A DNA stretch of 25,183 bases, from contig CAMLUY010000002.1 in NCBI GenBank assembly GCA_946487985.1, forward strand, positions 1-25,183, in the 5' to 3' direction. The notes beneath the pieces are model-generated. The model was not told the origin of the DNA. It was given only the letters and a program-made list of their open reading frames with translations, and did not search any database. The translations under genes and the position numbers were made by a program. Within the stretch, counting starts at the first letter, position 1. Each line of letters starts with the position of its first letter. This DNA is from an uncultured Clostridia bacterium. GTDB taxonomy: Bacteria; Bacillota; Clostridia; Christensenellales; UBA1242. Below are positions 23,042 through 25,183 of the stretch, piece by piece.

Positions 23042-24544
23042 ATGGTTACGCTTATTATACTTGATGGATTTGGAATAAGAAAAGAAAAATTCGGCAACGC
23101 GATTGAAAGCGCAGGAACGCCGCACCTAGACAAATTGAAAAAGATGTACGCCCACGGCAGTCTGCTTGCAAGTGGCAATGCGGTAGGGCTGCCAAGTGGA
23201 CAAATGGGCAACAGCGAAGTTGGGCATTTGACGCTGGGGGCTGGACGAGTTATTTTACAAGACCTTTTGAAAATAGACAGCGCCATCAAAGACCACAGTT
23301 TTTTTGAAAACAAACACCTTGAAAAAGCGATTTTACACGCAAAAAACAACAATTCTGCCCTTCACATCATGGGGTTGCTTTCAGACGGAGGGGTTCATTC
23401 GCATATCAACCATTTGTTTGCAATAATTGACTTTGCGAAAAAAAGCGGGTTGAAAAAGGTGTTTTTGCACGCCTTCCTTGACGGCAGAGATGTACAGTAC
23501 AACAGCGCAATGAAATATGTGGCAATGCTTGAGGAGAAAATTGCAGGCACAGGCTTCAAAATCGCCTCACTTTCTGGCCGAATTTACGCTATGGATAGAG
23601 AAGAGCGCTATGAAAGGCTGCAAAAGGCGTACAACACCATGGTTTATGGTGAAAATTATGTTGGTTGTTCTGCTCAGACAGCCATTCAAAAAAGCTATGA
23701 CAGCGGCGTGTATGATGAATTTCTATCACCAGTGCTTCTTGACAAAGATGGCACAATAAAAGATGGCGACAGTGTGATATTCTTTAATTTTCGTTCAGAC
23801 CGTGCACGCGAAATCACATTCGCTTTTACTGACCATAATTTCAAACACTTTAAAACAGAGAAGTTTGAAAATCTGCTTTTCTCACCAATGGAAGAGTATG
23901 CCGCCGAATTTGCAAACTTGAATGTGATTTTTCCGCCCCAAACCATTGAGGACAACCTTTCTGCCATAATCTCACAAAACAAGATGAAGCAGTATCACAT
24001 TGCTGAAACCACCAAGTACGCACATGTAACCTTTTTCTTTAATGGCGGTATTGAAAAAGCATATCCTGGCGAAGACCGCAAACTGATTGAGAGCATTGAC
24101 ACACAGGATTTTTCGTACTACCCTAAAATGAGAGCAATCGAAATCACCGAAAACACCTTGGACGCGATTGCATCAGGTGAATATGATTTTGTACTTGTGA
24201 ACTACTCAAATCCAGACATGATAGGCCACACTGGCAACTTCCAAGCCGCCAAAGAGGCGATCGCATGCGTTGAAAAACAGGCATATGCGCTGGCGCTTGC
24301 GAACATTATGGCTGGCGGAGATTGCATCATTACCGCCGACCATGGCAACGCAGAGTACATGATTGACGAAAAAGGCAACAAGGTTACATCACATACCACA
24401 AATCCAGTGCCTGTAATTATCGCCAGCGAAAACCACAAAAAAATAAAATTAATCAAAAATGGTTCTATCGCCAATATTGCACCAACTGTTTTAAAATTAT
24501 TGGGCATTGAAATACCTAAAAATATGGGAAAACCACTTTTTTAA
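23042..24544 (+). CDS. gpmI: 2,3-bisphosphoglycerate-independent phosphoglycerate mutase
   Basis: This enzyme interconverts 3- and 2-phosphoglycerate in glycolysis through a phosphoserine intermediate, with two Mn2+ ions, in the cytosol. The 500 residues (family usually ~510) are complete: ILDGFG with metal ligand Asp8 (6-11), GNSEVGH with the nucleophile Ser58 (56-62), GGVHSH (116-121), FLDGRD (145-150), NFRSDRARE, NYSNPDMIGHTG, TADHGNAE and SHTTNPVPV, all in the normal order of phosphatase and transferase domains. The segment after DGRD reads VQYNSA, where prolines are usual; this is a mild variation. AGGAG (23032-23036) lies 5 nt before the ATG. It stands alone here, not in the common gap-pgk-tpi-gpmI-eno operon, and has its own promoter and a strong terminator. 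Confidence 0.97.
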   Translation: MVTLIILDGFGIRKEKFGNAIESAGTPHLDKLKKMYAHGSLLASGNAVGLPSGQMGNSEVGHLTLGAGRVILQDLLKIDSAIKDHSFFENKHLEKAILHAKNNNSALHIMGLLSDGGVHSHINHLFAIIDFAKKSGLKKVFLHAFLDGRDVQYNSAMKYVAMLEEKIAGTGFKIASLSGRIYAMDREERYERLQKAYNTMVYGENYVGCSAQTAIQKSYDSGVYDEFLSPVLLDKDGTIKDGDSVIFFNFRSDRAREITFAFTDHNFKHFKTEKFENLLFSPMEEYAAEFANLNVIFPPQTIEDNLSAIISQNKMKQYHIAETTKYAHVTFFFNGGIEKAYPGEDRKLIESIDTQDFSYYPKMRAIEITENTLDAIASGEYDFVLVNYSNPDMIGHTGNFQAAKEAIACVEKQAYALALANIMAGGDCIITADHGNAEYMIDEKGNKVTSHTTNPVPVIIASENHKKIKLIKNGSIANIAPTVLKLLGIEIPKNMGKPLF

Positions 24545-24578
24545 TAAAAAAATAAGGTTTTTGAGTTGAAAATCGCAT

Positions 24579-24619
24579 AAAAAATCCCTGCATTGTATAT
24601 TTTGATGCGGGGATTTTTT
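24579..24619. terminator. Bidirectional intrinsic terminator after gpmI
   Basis: A 15 bp stem (24579-24593 with 24605-24619, one G-U pair) has an 11 nt loop. The GC core CCCTGCAT/ATGCGGGG is flanked by A6 on one side and T6 on the other, so it can end gpmI on the plus strand and act as a backstop for tRNA transcription on the minus strand. Confidence 0.9.
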
Positions 24620-24627
24620 ATTTTTAT

Positions 24628-24662
24628 AAAAAGACGCTCAAACAGCTTCACATAGTTTGAGC
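24628..24662 (-). terminator. Second terminator of the tRNA operon
   Basis: GCTCAAAC (24636-24643) and GTTTGAGC (24655-24662) form a perfect 8 bp stem with an 11 nt loop. Read on the minus strand it is followed by GTCTTTTT (24628-24635). It lies downstream of a stronger terminator at 24681-24708 in the same direction. Confidence 0.75.
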
Positions 24663-24680
24663 ACTTTGAAAAAATTCGAT

Positions 24681-24708
24681 AAAAAAAACACGTATTATTT
24701 AATACGTG
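24681..24708 (-). terminator. First terminator of the tRNA operon
   Basis: CACGTATT (24689-24696) and AATACGTG (24701-24708) form a perfect 8 bp stem with a 4 nt loop. On the minus strand it is followed at once by eight T (24681-24688). It lies 10 nt after the last tRNA, a classic intrinsic terminator position. Confidence 0.88.
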
Positions 24709-24718
24709 CATCGATTCT

Positions 24719-24793
24719 TGGCTGGGGTGGCAGGATTTGAACCTACGAATGCAAGAATCAAAATCTTGTGCCTTACCGCTTGGCGACACCCCA
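24719..24793 (-). tRNA. tRNA-Gln (UUG)
   Basis: The cloverleaf reads on the minus strand with acceptor TGGGGTG/CACCCCA (U1-A72 as is typical of tRNA-Gln), D-arm CGCCAAGCGGTAAGGC, anticodon stem CAAGA/TCTTG with loop TTTTGAT (anticodon UUG), T-loop TTCGAAT, discriminator G and encoded CCA. Last gene of the tRNA operon. Confidence 0.96.
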
Positions 24794-24821
24794 ATAAGTT
24801 TTGGCTTGCCCGCCAGTTTTA

Positions 24822-24897
24822 TGGTGGCCTACCCGGGATTCGAACCCGGGACCCCTTGATTAAAAGTCAAGTGCTCTACCGACTGAGCTAGTAGACC
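24822..24897 (-). tRNA. tRNA-Lys (UUU)
   Basis: Acceptor GGTCTAC/GTAGGCC (one G-U), D-arm AGCTCAGTCGGTAGAGC, anticodon stem CTTGA/TCAAG with loop CTTTTAA (anticodon UUU), T-stem CCGGG with loop TTCGAAT, discriminator A and encoded CCA. Confidence 0.97.
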
Positions 24898-24903
24898 ATG
24901 TTT

Positions 24904-24979
24904 TGGCTGGGGTGGTAGGACTCGAACCTACGCAATGTTGGAATCAGAATCCAATGCCTTACCACTTGGCGACACCCCA
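24904..24979 (-). tRNA. tRNA-Gln (CUG)
   Basis: Same acceptor and D-arm scaffold as the UUG isoacceptor in this operon. Anticodon stem TTGGA/TCCAA with loop TTCTGAT (anticodon CUG), T-loop TTCGAGT, discriminator G and encoded CCA. The variable loop is one base longer than in tRNA-Gln(UUG). Confidence 0.96.
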
Positions 24980-25053
24980 ATATTGGCAAACCTTTTTCCG
25001 CGTCCCCTGCCGCTTTTTCCCAATATGCAAGTCTGTAATTCAAGAAAATTTTA

Positions 25054-25130
25054 TGGGGTGATCTAAGGGGATCGAACCCTTGACCTCCAGAGCCACAATC
25101 TGGCGCTCTACCAACTGAGCTAAGACCACC
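25054..25130 (-). tRNA. tRNA-His (GUG)
   Basis: Anticodon stem CCAGA/TCTGG with loop TTGTGGC (anticodon GUG). The acceptor GTGGTCT/AGATCAC is preceded by the encoded extra G(-1) at 25130 and faced by discriminator C, the histidine identity pair. CCA is encoded. Confidence 0.96.
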
Positions 25131-25135
25131 ATGAC

Positions 25136-25183
25136 TGGTGCTCCCAGAAGGATTCGAACCTTCGACCTCTGCCTTAGAAGGGC
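25136..25183 (-). tRNA. tRNA-Arg (UCU), 5' part beyond window
   Basis: Only the 3' 48 nt are present: end of the anticodon stem and loop CTTCTAA (anticodon UCU) paired arm GGCAG, variable loop AGGTC, T-arm GAAGG/TTCGAAT/CCTTC, acceptor strand TGGGAGC, discriminator A and encoded CCA. The D-arm and 5' acceptor lie past the right edge. Confidence 0.88.

Noticed and set aside
22948..23352. Minus-strand open frame over the gpmI start
   Set aside because: It is antisense to the conserved catalytic N-terminus of gpmI and runs into the poly-T spacer; the product has no family features.
24706..24891. Open frames running across the tRNA-Gln and tRNA-Lys genes
   Set aside because: They are produced by translating tRNA genes and a terminator; the tRNA structures explain the sequence.
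24980..25026. Inverted repeat ATATTGG/CCAATAT in the spacer between tRNA-His and tRNA-Gln(CUG) as a terminator or riboswitch
   Set aside because: The arms are 7 bp, AT-rich and 33 nt apart, with no T-run after the right arm on the minus strand; it is more likely just pre-tRNA spacer.

Overview
The window looks like a chromosome segment of a low-GC Gram-positive bacterium, most likely an uncultured gut-type member of Clostridia (Bacillota). Evidence: consensus vegetative promoters (TTGACA-17-TATAAT), strong purine-rich ribosome binding sites, very AT-rich intergenic DNA, a lipoprotein signal suited to a Gram-positive envelope, a clostridial-style RadC-family protein, and tRNA genes with encoded CCA ends. 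UGA is used as a stop, so the code is standard. The lineage below class is an inference.

Layout. The left edge holds the 5' part of uvrB (minus strand). Next come two small divergent genes, 628-990 (minus) and 1105-1473 (plus). They encode paralogous proteins of about 120 residues, each with a helix-rich, winged-helix-like N-terminus and one C-terminal membrane segment. A RadC/JAB-family gene (1439-2164, minus) overlaps the second of these tail to tail. It lies 12 bp behind a single giant gene (2177-21796, minus) that fills 78% of the window and encodes a predicted lipoprotein of 6,539 residues. That protein alternates long Ig-like/beta-sandwich stretches with at least five GLUG-motif beta-helix modules and ends in a glycine-rich region. 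The giant gene and the radC-like gene should form one transcript from a perfect consensus promoter at 21863-21891.

Right of a 326 bp AT-rich divergent spacer are two housekeeping genes on the plus strand: a ttcA-family tRNA 2-thiolation gene (22135-22851) and gpmI, cofactor-independent phosphoglycerate mutase (23042-24544). Each has its own promoter. Arrays of T-tracts spaced close to one helical turn lie just upstream of both promoters. Three hairpin terminators separate gpmI from a convergent minus-strand tRNA operon, read as Arg(UCU, cut by the window end), His(GUG), Gln(CUG), Lys(UUU), Gln(UUG).

The unusual item is the giant lipoprotein operon. A second point of interest is regulatory: in uvrB, ttcA and gpmI the -10 box sits 6-8 nt before the Shine-Dalgarno sequence, so their predicted mRNA leaders are only about 9-12 nt. 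No insertion sequence, integrase, phage gene or CRISPR array was seen.
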